64,000 bases of DNA from the NCBI GenBank assembly GCA_028023455.1, contig JAQFVV010012394.1:26981053-27045052 (forward strand), read 5' to 3'. Position 1 is the first letter of the stretch; every line of letters begins with the position of its first letter. The translations under genes and the position numbers were made by a program. This DNA is from Epiperipatus broadwayi. Taxonomy: Eukaryota; Onychophora; Udeonychophora; Euonychophora; Peripatidae. A model generated the notes under the pieces. The model saw only the letters and a program-made list of their open reading frames with translations, did not search any database and had not been told where the DNA came from. This document shows positions 46,496-57,904 of this stretch, in pieces.

Positions 46496-46971
46496 TAGGA
46501 AGTACAAAAGAGTTAAAATGTTTATTAATTAACCAATATTAGATTGATTGGTCAAAAGCAGAAATTATATAATCCTATAAAACAAAGCTGACATTTATCT
46601 GCTACTTATTTTTTCACTTTGCTAAAGTTTTAAGACCCTTTATATTAAGACTTGAAAATATGATGAATGCTATTAGACATCTCATTAGAGCACAGTTTGT
46701 TATATTAATGTTTTCAAGTATCTTTGTACATTTCTTTTAACTTGATAATGTTCTCAGTCGATCTATAATGTTCATATTGAAGTATCACTTAGGGTGTATG
46801 TCTACATATACATTGATCTTTCAAAAAATGGTTTCCCAACTAGATAAAGTCTTCATCAACAAATGACTTGCTAAATTTTACAGTAAAAAATAATTTGACC
46901 AATTAGTAATTTTTCATTGCTTTTTTTCTAATCCTATTTAAAATAAAATGCCTTGTGTGGTTTTTTGCAGT

Positions 46972-47055
46972 TATAGAGTGGCATGTTCTAGATCTTAAGG
47001 TCTATATATCATGGCACAACTTTGTCTCTTTTGCACTCAAACTTCTTTACACTTT
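46972..47055 (+). repeat. SINE1 fragment
   Basis: 'tatagagtggcatgttctag' and 'cactcaaacttctttac' match SINE1. It runs directly into a SINE2 copy. Confidence 0.45.
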
Positions 47056-47057
47056 GT

Positions 47058-47205
47058 CAAGCATTGGTGGTCAAGTGGTTAGCACAGCTGCCTTACAAGC
47101 AGTTGTTGCGGGTTCACTTCCCAGCTGATGCTTTGGCACATGAAAAAAATTTCTTTAAACTTCTGAGCAATAGAGCATTTGATTGATATTATTTATTAAT
47201 TACAA
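47058..47205 (+). repeat. SINE2 copy (tRNA-derived)
   Basis: The head has an A box 'tggtcaagtggttagcac', an anticodon-like region 'gccttacaagc' as in tRNA-Val, and a B box 'gggttcacttccc'. A non-tRNA body with 'gctttggcacatgaaaa' and an AT-rich tail follow. The tRNA has lost acceptor-stem pairing, so this is a SINE head and not a tRNA gene. Confidence 0.75.
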
Positions 47206-47267
47206 TATTCAAGATTCATTATATTTTTCAAGATAAATATTATATATATATATATTGTAACCTAGTG

Positions 47268-47560
47268 TTATTGACACTTGGTTTACTTGGCATTATTTCT
47301 GCAGGAAAACAATGCTATTCTTTAAAGAAATAAAAAGATAAAATAACAATAGTAATAATTGATTAATAAAGTATGCTATTAACTCACTTTGGCATGTTTT
47401 GGGTGAATAACTAATAGATTTAATAACTCAATGTCATTTTTAAAGATAGAACATGAATAATTTAATTGAGATATTAATAATTAGAGCAAATTAATATGGT
47501 ATAAAAGCTAAACAGTAATTGATTTTGGATGGGTAGAGGGGAGAGTGGATGAGTGTCTTA
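47268..47560 (+). promoter_or_regulatory. TATA-bearing stretch, possible solo LTR
   Basis: It starts 'tgtaacctagtgttattgac' and has a TATAAAAG box at about 47502. It resembles 45450-45770 in the block around 'ttgacac...acttgg'. Evidence is weak. Confidence 0.2.
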
Positions 47561-47599
47561 TCATAAAGCACAATAACTTCTGGTAATTTCTTTTTGTAA

Positions 47600-49195
47600 A
47601 AAAAAAAAAAAAAAATGTTTAAAGAATTATACATCACTGATTGTTAATTTAATGTATTTATTATTATTTTTTTTTATATTGTCAAATTACTTTGTAATCC
47701 AGGTAAATAATACTAAAACTATATGATTGTAATAGGTTTTTCCTTTCTTTTGTTTATGTTATAATCAAATGATTATTTTTCTGTAAGAGGTCGCTAAAGT
47801 AAAAAAATATATATATATAAACTTTCTCAGAGTAAATATAGGAAAAGTTATATAGGGGCATTCTTACGGAGAAGTTACCGTTAAAAAAATTTATAATTCC
47901 TAAAGTATGAACAAAACCAAATATCTTAGTGACTTAATGATAAAAATAAATGATATATTATATTACACATCAGTTGGAGTTATTAAAACTTCCTATACAT
48001 GTAAATCAGCTGCAGTTATTATCAGAATAATCTCGGAAAAATTGCGCATTTCCGTCCATAAGTAAGCTAGCTAATAAGTATACGTATCGTCAATAAAAAA
48101 AAAAAATTGTGTATGTTTATCGTCTATAGTCAAATATTCGTCTATGTTAGAAGTCTATTTTTTTTCTTGGATCCCAAAATTGTATCAGTTTAATTCAAGT
48201 AAGAATTAATCTTCAATTCTGCTATATTTTTCTTTACCTAATTTATTAAACGCACAAAATAAGAGAAAACTTTTATTTAAAGGAAATAATACCATGCGTT
48301 TATTGTTTTTAAACTTGCTTCATGAAATACGACTGGATAAAGCTCTTCACCTGGACCAATTGCTCAACAGAAAAACATTTTCTAATGAGAGAATATGCAC
48401 TTGTTAATTAATGATTGTTTAAAACTAAGTTATAAATGATATGTATTTTTTTGTTATATCACATAGGTTAAAGTCTGTATGGTCAAGGGATATTTAATAG
48501 CCTTGTAATGGCAAAGGTATGTTTTAATATAATTATTATAGGTTAAGTTAATATTTAACACGAAAGAAAAAATCTATAAAATATGTTTTAATTATTACAT
48601 ACAATTGTAGGTAGAAATTTTGTATGTTAGATACGTAAAAGAAAAATATTTAGATATTTAAGGGGTAAAATAAATATTGAAAATTATCAGAAGTAACTAA
48701 AGAAAAAAAAAATGCTATAACAAAATATTTCTTGTTAAAGTTTTGAAATGAATTTATACTGTATTAATTGAGGAATTTATTCCTAATTATTCTTAAATAA
48801 CACATCCACTTTATTTAGTTTAAGATAGTATGCTACCAACTATTTTGAATGTTCCTTTATTAAAATTAAAATTATTATATTTTTATTCTATGATGTCCAT
48901 TGATTTCAGATGTTGATCAAAGTATACATGGTAACATAAGTTTATTATAATCAGTGTATTTACTTATCCTGCCCAGATATAGCATTGGTATATGCTTAAT
49001 ATTCGCATAGGTAATAATTATAATGTATTTATTTTGTGGGATGAAAAATGATCTCCCCAAAAGCTTTGTTTTCCATGAGAGGAAGATTTTAAATATAATG
49101 TTCGGGTATGTTTATAGCCCAAGTGATCGATTCTCATAGATGGGACGATCAAGAATTTATCTAGTATTTAGTATGCTTCATTCGTTTAAATCCCA
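47600..49195. other. AT-rich stretch without a recognised gene
   Basis: It has an A-run near 47599-47616 and short (AT)n runs. No gene or clear repeat is seen. Confidence 0.35.
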
Positions 49196-49199
49196 GGAG

Positions 49200-49560
49200 A
49201 GGATTGTATTTGGTGTGTGTTCGTTGTATGCCCAAGTAAGAGGCAAGAAACCACCAAAATATTTTAATGTAGTAGATTACTCTACAGACCTTCGTGGTTA
49301 TTCCATATTCCTCATGTGAAAATAAAGATAGCTCCACCATGGAAGGTGTTGATTATTGTGCTTAATTTTGAAAGTTCGGGCAAGATAAAGGTTATATTGG
49401 AGGTGTTAGTTCCTCAAGATCCACTTTAGTATAAATAGTGCGGTAGTAACTAAGATCAATATCTGTATTGTGCTGCTAAATATTGCTAGTATTTGACAAG
49501 TAAATCAATGGAGAAAGTAATTAAAATTGCGTAATTTAAAACGCTTATTTACTGAAGGAA
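49200..49560 (+). promoter_or_regulatory. Candidate core promoter / LTR-like stretch
   Basis: TATAAATAGTGCGG at about 49430-49443 is followed by 'aactaagatcaatatctg'. The 220 bp upstream are less AT-rich than their surroundings. It could be an LTR U3-R boundary or a host promoter; I find no exon after it. Confidence 0.25.
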
Positions 49561-49564
49561 TATT

Positions 49565-51070
49565 CAAATGCAATATTTAATTCTGGTTAGTAATTAAATA
49601 ATACTCATATTTAAAATTATACGTATGAATAAAATTTGTATCATAACTTAAGTTAGCATTAAGTTAAATGTAAGATGGTAAGTGTAACTTCTGATAACTG
49701 GCCTATAATTAGAATAGGTTATCCCATTAAAGACCATAAATAAAGTAAATGTATTAGAAATAAATTTAATATTTTGCGTATTGCATATGATTGGATTAAT
49801 CATTTAAAAAAAAAATAGTTAGTCAATAATTTTGAATAAAAGCTTCTACAAGGTTACCAAAATTTAATAAACAATGTATTGGTAATGAAATGTACTTTTA
49901 GTTAATCAATCCATATGATTGCATACAGGAGAAGTAGTAACCTCTAGTCCATAACCAAAAGAGTATACAGATTAATGTCAGTTATATTTTATATTTTTGT
50001 ATTACTATGGGATTATTGAATAAATGTTCATATATTTTTTTTTGTGATAATAATAAATTATAGTCTTGTTAAAATTTGTTGTAGATTCATTTTTTTTGTT
50101 TTTATATGCTAAATATAAGTGTTTGCACAATATTTGCAAAACCTTTTCTTGAGTCCGAAATCATTCCAAATTCTTAAAAACTTAATATACCAGATAAATA
50201 AAGTTAAGCAGATCGGAATATGTCATTATATTTTAGTTTAATGATAATTATTTATGGAGTTGAAAACTTAAGACTAAACATTCACCTTTGTGTAAAAAAA
50301 AAAAAAAAAAATGAATTTATTCCCAAACCATTAACTTTGGTTGCACATTATTCCATTCCCATTTAGTTAAATTGTCTAAGTAATAAATCTTAGTTATATT
50401 ATTGTGTTGTCATGGATGATGGAAGGACACAAAAAGCACCCTTGTCTTTTTATTATTCTGACTGAGATTCTGAAAAAAAAAGGGCTGTGTTATTCAAAAT
50501 TATACGTCATTATTGAATAGAATTATCATCTCTTTAAATAATATAGCAGTTGATATGAGAGATGAAGACACATTGAATTTAAGTAAAATAAATGTTTCCT
50601 ATAGCCGACCAGAATGCCAGTCATATGCGACAACACAATACTGCCGAGCATTTCCTTACATGAAACAAAGAACCCTGAGATTAATATTATTATAATTATT
50701 CTTTAAATTAATAAGTGATCAATTATTGTTGTTATTACAATCGTAGCATGGCTTAAGAGAATTGAATGTACAATTGTATTATATGAAAAGTATTTTAGAT
50801 CATATTGGAAAATTAATGGATATGTTGCTTTATTTTGGTTGCCTTAACAACAACCTGAAAAATTAGTGTCATGGGTGAAAAGTGCAAATAAACTAATAAA
50901 TAAAAAAAATCTAACCCAATAAGAAAAGAAGGAAAGTATTCGTATTGGGTTAGAATATATTACTTTTTCCCTTTCATATGTATTTGTAATTTTATTTATC
51001 GAAATGTTTTTAATATTCATGACCAAAAAAGTTTTAATATTTTCTTCATATGAAATAGTTAATTTCCTTA
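49565..51070. other. AT-rich stretch without a recognised gene; one perfect 12-bp hairpin
   Basis: 'tctaacccaata' (50910-50921) and 'tattgggttaga' (50943-50954) are perfect complements across 21 bp. The 60-codon frame at 50513-50695 has no recognised domain. Confidence 0.4.
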
Positions 51071-51074
51071 AATG

Positions 51075-51389
51075 CAGATGAGTGCTCTTTCGGTGTAGTT
51101 CACCAGAATCGTAGTTCTCATTGATTGCCTAGGTGTGCTGCCCTATTAATAATGAAGAATAATTATGTATGCATGATTATTTAAATAAGATTTTAAATAT
51201 TCCATTTGGTCAAAAGATGAACACTTTTTTTTCTTGATAATGACTTTCGATCAAATGGAATATGTAAAAATCTAATTTAAATAATCATTTATGCAAGATT
51301 ATTTTTCAATATAAATAGAGGTCAGCACACCTAGCCAATCAGTGAGATCTGCATTCTTGATAAACTACACCGAAAGTGCACTCAGCTGT
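51075..51389. repeat. MITE-like inverted repeat
   Basis: The imperfect arms are about 135-140 bp. Both ends read 'cag.tgagtgc.ctttcggt' (left plus strand, right minus strand). Arms also share 'aggtgtgctg' and 'tattccattt'. The centre is about 51215-51245. Confidence 0.7.
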
Positions 51390-51551
51390 ATCTAAGTAGA
51401 ATTAATTTTTCCACACAAAGAAAATATTAAAACCTTTTCTATTGTGGATATTACTATAGGGGATTTGAACACAGACCTTCAAACTCCCTTAGCTATCCAC
51501 TCTATTTCATACCATCAGTACACATGACCATGCACATGTGAAAAAGATAAA

Positions 51552-51610
51552 TGATCACAAATATACATATTTCATGCCGAACCAGCACTCATCAGTTGAT
51601 CCAGATCATC
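51552..51610 (-). ncRNA. Hammerhead ribozyme motif C1
   Basis: On the minus strand: GATGATC, TGG, ATCAA, core CTGATGA, helix II with G-U closing then TGCT/GGCA, GAAA, helix III ATA-TG-TAT, cleavage nucleotide A, then a partly mismatched inner helix and GATCAT as outer helix. The core is consensus; inner helix I has a mismatch. Confidence 0.65.
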
Positions 51611-51621
51611 ATCTCCCACAG

Positions 51622-51685
51622 ACATGATGATCTGGACCAACTGATGAGTACTGGTTCAGCCTGAAATACATATGTTGATGATCAT
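51622..51685 (+). ncRNA. Hammerhead motif C2 (probably inactive)
   Basis: Core CTGATGA (51641-51647) and GAAA are intact, and outer helix ATGATC/GATCAT is intact. The cleavage nucleotide is G (not allowed in U-H), and helix II has two mismatches. Confidence 0.6.
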
Positions 51686-52019
51686 TTATCTTTTTCACAT
51701 GTGTGGATAGCTGAAGGGAGCTTGAAAGTCTGTGTTCAAATTCACTATAATAACAATAAACTCCAGATATATGAAATATGCCTGTATTTCAAATGTTAAA
51801 AATGTTTTGCTAAATAATATATACCTATCATTAACAATAACAATTGTTCTGAGAAGTATACTATAATAGGTAGAAGATAAACTCAGGAGCTAAAGAATAT
51901 CAAGCAAAAAAGTGAATGAAAATCAAACTGCTTTGCTTAGTTTTCTAGGCTGGGGTTCAAAATAACAGTTGATGATCCAAATACTACCTATATAATAAAT
52001 GAATAAAAACTTAAATCTT

Positions 52020-52125
52020 ATTCTGAATGATATTCAGCAGCATGTTCCTGTCTAGCACCACATTTATGTCTAATGTAAATTTTACTAATCAATAGATGCT
52101 AGATTGTAGTGCTTAAAAATGTGGA
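52020..52125. mobile_element. Family A-like remnant
   Basis: 'tctagcaccacatttatgtc' and 'actaatcaatagatgctaga' match the family tail. No HHR remains. Confidence 0.35.
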
Positions 52126-52129
52126 GGGG

Positions 52130-52820
52130 AAAAAGTTGTAAACAGCTTAGCATATATAGATTTAATGTCATAAATTTGAGTGATATTGTGAGTTGACATT
52201 TTTAAAAGCATCTTGGTATATATATATATTTTTATTCAGAGTAATATCAAATCAGATGCAGACCCATAGACTGATCACATTGTAACTAGTGCTTGTTAAA
52301 GGTCAAATAATTTAAGTTTTTAAAACTTTGTATAGATTTTTGTCATAATGATTTATTCTCTGTTTTAACTTGGTTATAATTTATAAGCATGCAGACATTT
52401 AACTTTGTTTACAAAAAGATACAAAAATCAAATGTTATTTATTTTTAACGCAAACATTTAGATAAAGTCTGACATTTAATTTCTTTTAAAATTATTAATA
52501 TCAGATATTAATAGACGAAACAGCTAAGTTAAAGTTTTCAAATAATAATTCTTGTATATGACAATAAATAATTAATTCAAGTTGTTTTCATTCTTTGTAG
52601 ATTGACTCATTTGCCAGTTAGGGTTTTAATTTATGTATTAGGATAACTGCTATCAGTACATGCATGTATGTCCATAATGATCTCTGTCAGATGGGAAGGA
52701 GAGTATTCTTGCTTGAGTGATATACTGTGATCATTTGATCGTCATTGGGTAAAGTTTATTACTGATTGCTACTATCTTAATAATTTATTCACATATGTAA
52801 ACTTTAACAAATCATTCAAT
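52130..52820. other. AT-rich stretch without a recognised gene
   Basis: I see nothing supportable here. Confidence 0.35.
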
Positions 52821-52824
52821 AAAA

Positions 52825-52910
52825 ATATACAGCTGGCCTGGATTCGCTTCCCGGTCAATGCTTTGACATATGAAAATATATATATACTTTAAAAAATCTT
52901 TTGCAATTAA
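52825..52910 (+). repeat. SINE2 fragment (B box and body)
   Basis: 'ggattcgcttcccgg' and 'caatgctttgacatatgaaa' match the second half of the 47058-47205 copy. The A-box half is missing. Confidence 0.6.
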
Positions 52911-53164
52911 TATTTTTTTTATATGCTTTTATTTAACTTATTCTATTTTCTTTTTTTATCTGTCTGCATGAGAACTACTCTATTTTTCCCACTTCCCAAA
53001 TTCCAGTCTAGTTGAACCTTTGCGTGTACATCTATTTTCGATGACAATACATTTTTTTAAACAACATCCACTAATTCTAATTAAACAAATAATTTTTAAA
53101 TTTTATATAAGATTTATAACTCTTTATAGTACTGCAGTCTAGTGGTATCAAATTGTGTCTAGAC

Positions 53165-53845
53165 CAGGAGTAAAAAAACTGCAGTTTGCGAACTAAATAT
53201 GGTTCTTTGATCCCAATCTCATGACTCTTTTTATCATGATAAACATAAATACATTTTTTATTTCCTTTTGTAATTTGTAAATAAATATTTTGATGGCTCT
53301 AGGAAAGGAAAAATATACATTATGACATTGTTTTTTGAATCCAGCCTTATTATAAAATAGTAATTATTGAAATAAAATCCTTATTTTTTTCTTCATCTTT
53401 GAGTGGTAAGTTTTAAATTGCGCTTTACTCAAAAAAGTGAAGCTTAGTATTATTAGAAAAGAATTATATGGCTGAGCGTTTTCAGATAACTTAAATTTCC
53501 ATAGTCATAGCCTATTTTGGGATTGTCAGCTTACATTGAGATTTTAGCGAAGTTTAGCAATAATTTATTAAAGTATCAATATAATTTTTTGTCTTCATTT
53601 ATTTTTAAATGAATTTTTAATTTCATTTAGGATGTATACAGATTCTATCATGTTCTGTTACTAAAAGAAATGTTCAAACATATCCCCAGTCTTTCAGAAA
53701 TTTATATTTTTTAAGGATATATTTTTCACCTTTTTCCGTGTGGCTTTTTAATGGGGAAGAGGATAAATATCTCTTTTCTTGTAATTCTTTAATGGGGTCA
53801 GAGGTAGACTTAAGCAAAATGACTAAAAAAGTTTGCTAACCTCTG
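53165..53845. mobile_element. hAT-like non-autonomous DNA transposon
   Basis: The left end is 'caggagtaaaaaaactgcag'. The right end, read in reverse, is 'cagaggttagcaaacttttt'. Both fit hAT-type CAGRGGT termini. The flanks are 'gtctagac' (53157-53164) and 'gtctatat' (53846-53853), 6 of 8 matching. The interior shows no transposase motif. Confidence 0.6.
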
Positions 53846-54198
53846 GTCTATATTTTTTTAATTTCTAATTTCTGAAACTAAAAAGTAGAAAATAAAAAAA
53901 TATTTAATTTTTTTTAAAAAAAAAATGCTTTTATTCTCATAAATACATTAAAAATACATTTTCTTTAGCTTTCACAATATTCTTAATATTTTCGACCAAA
54001 ATAAAAAATGAACGGATGCGTGCTTAGAAGTATTCTTAGACAATTTTTAAACATGGGCATTACAAGTTTTTATCTTGTTTGCATAATATCCAAAATACTA
54101 TGGAAACTGATGAATTTGTATTTGTATCTGTTAGTTGTTTTTTTTTAAACTTTTTAATATGATTTTTTAAAAATAAATTTTAATAAAAATAAATAATG

Positions 54199-54455
54199 GA
54201 ATGGCTTTATCGTTTGAGAGTTCACAGGAAGTTTGAGCATCAGAAATGCCAAAACTGGAATCGATGTGAGATCCTTTGTTGTAAAGTCTGATCCTCTACC
54301 ACTACGATAAACCATTCAGGGCAAAATTATCAAATAGCTTTGTTGCTTGGGAGTTTTTAAGAAGTTTGAATAATGGAAGTACCAGCAGTGGAATCAATCT
54401 GGGATCCTCATATTCCAGAGTCTGACATTCTATCACGGCACTTAACCATGCAGAA
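54199..54455 (-). repeat. Two SINE1 copies in tandem (minus strand)
   Basis: Copy one is about 54199-54322 and copy two about 54340-54455. Both show, in reverse, the order 'tagagt..cagac', 'gatc..attcca', 'cacttc..tattcaaac' and 'ctcccaagcaa'. Confidence 0.7.
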
Positions 54456-54539
54456 CTCTATGTTTACAATGATTATAGGCACCTCATACCCCTGTTTATA
54501 GAAAATGTGATTTGACTACACCCTTTCTCATTTTAAATG

Positions 54540-54755
54540 CATTATCATTATTTTCAACCATTATCAATCCACTGAAGGATTAAGGTCTCCAAATTCAATC
54601 CATCTTTTCTGATCTCTAGCCTCTGTTTTCCACATCATCCCAGTACACTTCCTTATTTCATTTATCTATCTCACACGTGATCTTTTTCTAGGTCTTTTAC
54701 AATCTCTTGGAATTCAATTTAAGATTTCAACTACCCATCTATATATATAATTAAA
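54540..54755 (-). mobile_element. RTE-like LINE, copy 6 (3' end fragment)
   Basis: 'ttcaaccattatcaatccac' and 'ttacaatctcttggaattca' are reverse matches to the 3' end of copy 4 and to 7120-7300. Confidence 0.75.
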
Positions 54756-54759
54756 TTAA

Positions 54760-55135
54760 TAAAAAACTAAATTAAAGTTTTAATTTGTAGCACAAATATT
54801 TTTTTGATGAGTATACATTTTCAAAAGGATTTGTATTTTACAAAATAATTTAGAAAAGAGGGGGAAAAACGACTTATTTTTAACTAATTTTACTTGTCCT
54901 TTTTTTAAAAAAAAGGGCAGGAAATAAAATATAGTTTTAATTAATTTTACTTGTTCTTTTAAATAAAAAGTGGGGTGTGTGTTTTATTTATTAACGGAAG
55001 TCTTCTTTAATTTTTTTTTTTAAATTGATACAATATTAACTTTATTATTTATAAATTTATTAATTATAGTTTATCGGGGGGGTGTGTGTTAATAATTGTT
55101 TTTAATTCAATTGTACTTTTTAACTTTTCTTATGC
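54760..55135. other. AT-rich stretch with a short direct duplication
   Basis: 'taattttacttgt' followed by a T/A-rich run occurs twice, near 54887 and 54943. No gene is seen. Confidence 0.35.
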
Positions 55136-55137
55136 AA

Positions 55138-55398
55138 TTATAATTCGGATTAAATGCTTGGAAGCAGCAAACTAAGAAAAGCTTAAACAAATAATTAAAG
55201 TGCTTAGTAGCATTTATATCTTTTATTCAGCTGTTATTCTTTGCTTTAATGGATTTATGCCTAATCACTTGTGCAATTTGCTAATAATCCTATTTCTATG
55301 CAGGTTGTCTGAGAATTTTTTTTTTCAATGTCCACAAAGCCTTCCATTATAAACTTTTCTTAGTTTGTGCTCCCAAGAGTTTAATCTGAATAATTATT
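55138..55398. repeat. MITE-like inverted repeat
   Basis: Arms of about 50 bp: left 'attcggattaaatgcttgg' with 'caaactaagaaaagc'; right is the complement, with 'cttttcttagtttg' and 'gagtttaatctgaa'. Confidence 0.6.
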
Positions 55399-55404
55399 TT
55401 TGCT

Positions 55405-56355
55405 GATATTTTTAAGGTATATAATTTTTAAATAAAATTTACATTATAGGTGTATATACATAAGATATGTACATATTGAAAATACCCATATTATACATAG
55501 ATATGTATGCTAAAAATGAATGCATATCATTCACTGTTATCCAAAAGCAAGGAATTAAATTATATGACGTTAAGATTTTATTGTATTCTTATGTGACATC
55601 TTTAATCATATTATTAATGTTAAATCAGAATAACTTTGTAAACACTCTTATTTTAAGAACTATTATGTTGTTCATTAGTTTATGTAGAAATTGTTTTTTA
55701 TATCATAATTTGAAGGGAAAATTGACGTTTAGTTTCATTTTTGTAATAATCATGTAAAACAGGTTTCATTTATTTACAACTTAAATGAAATTGCTTTACT
55801 AAACCTGTAAATGTAATAGAATGAACATTTTTAATTATCTTATTATACCTGGATTTTTAAGTAAGTTCTGCATAATTTTTTTCATATTTTTTTATAAAGT
55901 TGAGAAAGTGAACTTCAAGAAAAAAAATTGTTGTATTTATTTTTGTCTGACTGAACGTAAAAATAAACAGACAAAACTTGGAACAATTGATTGGAACTCC
56001 TTATACTCTTTCAATTTTATGACATAATAAGTAAAATATTTTTGCTAGTAACTATCTTACTTTATAATGAATCTTGAATAAAAGCTGCTATTAGAGTATT
56101 TTCATTGTTAGTAGAAAACAGCGCAAACTCTGCAAGAGTTAATTATTGATCAAAGCGCCCTCTGCCAAAATATTATTTGGAGCTATAAAATCTGATTTTC
56201 AGTTGTTCAAACTTACAATGGCAGCTAATTATTTTTCATATAATCTTTACTCACATCAATTCTTGTATGAACTTTCTAATATTATTTAATATAAGATGAA
56301 ATGCAAAATGAAGATAACATCAGATGATCACTTCATATATAATGGGTTTATTAGC
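55405..56355. other. AT-rich stretch without a recognised gene
   Basis: The frames at 55467-55757 and 55821-56027 are low-complexity and lack recognisable motifs. Confidence 0.35.
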
Positions 56356-56359
56356 AAAT

Positions 56360-57110
56360 TCCCTTTCACTCCAGGTATGCCACCTAGGGTAAGCTTGAAT
56401 AATCAATAGATGCTAAACAATAATGATTAATAAATTCCTATTGAATGTTTTACTAATAGTTCAAAAAATTGAAGAACCCTAAACATGATCCAAAATTACT
56501 TATTGATGAAAGCCATAAATAGGGAATATGGATATAGTACAACCAAGCATCTATTGATTACTCAAGCTTACTCTAAATGGCATTAAGAGAAAGAAGATTT
56601 GTGACTGATAACGATAAAATTTAAACTCATTGGAGTGTTTTTGAAGATTAGGAATATCAATTATTGACCTCTCAAGTTTTGCATTAACGTGTATCTTATA
56701 TCTCACTAATTGATGATCATTTCCTGTGCTGAGTCTATTCTGCTGATATTCATTTGAATGCTTACTGTGTATTTTCATTTAGTATTTTTCTCAAATAAAG
56801 AATCCATATTCTCTTTTTTCACCTCTGCTAAACCACTTATGTAGGCTTTAGTAATCAGTAGATGCCAGATAGTAGTGTTTATTAACCCCCTATCCAGTGC
56901 TGTCCCATCCAATATCCCTAGACTAGTTTCTAGTTCATGTCTTCCATTAGTGAGGTGCTTGGGTTTTTAAATAGGGCAGCATTGAATAGAGATAAGCACT
57001 ACCATCTGGCAACTATTATTAAAGCTTACATTAAATGACAGTAGTTGTGAAAGAAAGTGAGCATGCTGCTGAAGAGCAATATGTAACCTGGAGTCATATG
57101 ATAATCCATT
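56360..57110. mobile_element. Family A remnants surrounding an RTE fragment
   Basis: 'gccacctagggtaagcttga' (56379) is mirrored by 'ttgattactcaagcttactc' (56553). An HHR relic ('attgatgaaagccataaa') lies at about 56503. A minus HHR relic lies at 56912-56965 (core CUAAUGG, GAAAC-TA-GTC kept). The tails are 'ccatctggcaac' and 'ccattccatatgct'. The EEP fragment of the RTE-like LINE is nested at 56600-56810. Confidence 0.5.
56600..56810 (-). mobile_element. RTE-like LINE, copy 7 (EEP C-terminal fragment)
   Basis: The minus-strand translation has NDHQLVRYKIHVNAKLER and NLQKHSNEFK, matching SDHRLVRCKIHVNAKLER and NLQKHSNEFK in copy 2. The Ser of the S-D-H motif is changed, and about 25 residues present in copy 2 are missing before NLQKHS. 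Confidence 0.75.
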
Positions 57111-57114
57111 CCAT

Positions 57115-57900
57115 ATGCTTGTGTTCTCTCTCATTTCTGTTACCATAACTAAATTTACTCATGGCACATCCAATTTTTCATCATTTTACAATTCTAACAT
57201 TAAAGTCTCCGATGACAGTTTTAAAACATTGCTTGGTCTGATTAAAAACATTTTGCACATCCGTATAAAAATCCTTTACTCGTTCATCACTAGGAGCACT
57301 TACCAGGGTGTAAACCTGGATTATTAAAACATATGATAAACTTAAAAGTAATTAGAATTAATTATAAGTACAGTAATTATCAAATTAAATTTTTTAAAAA
57401 GCAACTGGTTGTTAAAAATATCTTTACTGCTAAAAAAAAAAACTACTTCGATTATTAGTTCAATTGCATCATTGAATATAATTATCTAATTTCTATAGGT
57501 ACATGAGACAAAATGGCCTTTAAATGTATTTCTACTGGGTAGAAGCTCTTTAGCAGTACCTCACAGAGCAACAATGAGGTAGAAGGCATTATTTACCAGG
57601 CTTTCTAATTAGTGAATTATGATATTTGAGTTTTACCTTCTAGTAAAGATTAAGTGGATATCAATTTACTGACCAATATCAGATGGTTATCTGGATTGAC
57701 TAAGGTGATGACCATTTGAAAAAACAAATTTACACCTGTTAAAAGTACCTGAATCTATATTTTAAGTTATATCTAGACAAAATTTGTAATCCAGGTCATA
57801 ATCATGGCAAGTACATACACCACCTCAATACCCATGAGTTCCTAACTAATATATATCTAAATCAATAAATATGATACATGAATGTTATTATGATATGACA
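57115..57900. other. AT-rich stretch without a recognised gene
   Basis: I see nothing supportable here. Confidence 0.35.
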
Positions 57901-57904
57901 TGAT

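Larger units (their letters stand above)
51440..51770. mobile_element. Family C retrozyme-like foldback
   Basis: Two inverted arms meet near 51611-51622. Each carries 'atgatctgga.caactgatga' and 'gataaatgatca' (or the complement). Outer ends match too ('tttgaacacagacct' against 'aggt..' complements near 51725-51745). Each arm contains one hammerhead motif on its own strand. The same core appears three times at 62.1-63.7 kb. Confidence 0.75.

Noticed and set aside
50513-50695. 60-codon frame with mixed composition as a host exon
   Set aside because: No recognisable domain, and splice-site evidence is absent.
54108-54118. CTGATGA near 54108 as a hammerhead core
   Set aside because: No helix II, GAAA or cleavage strand nearby.
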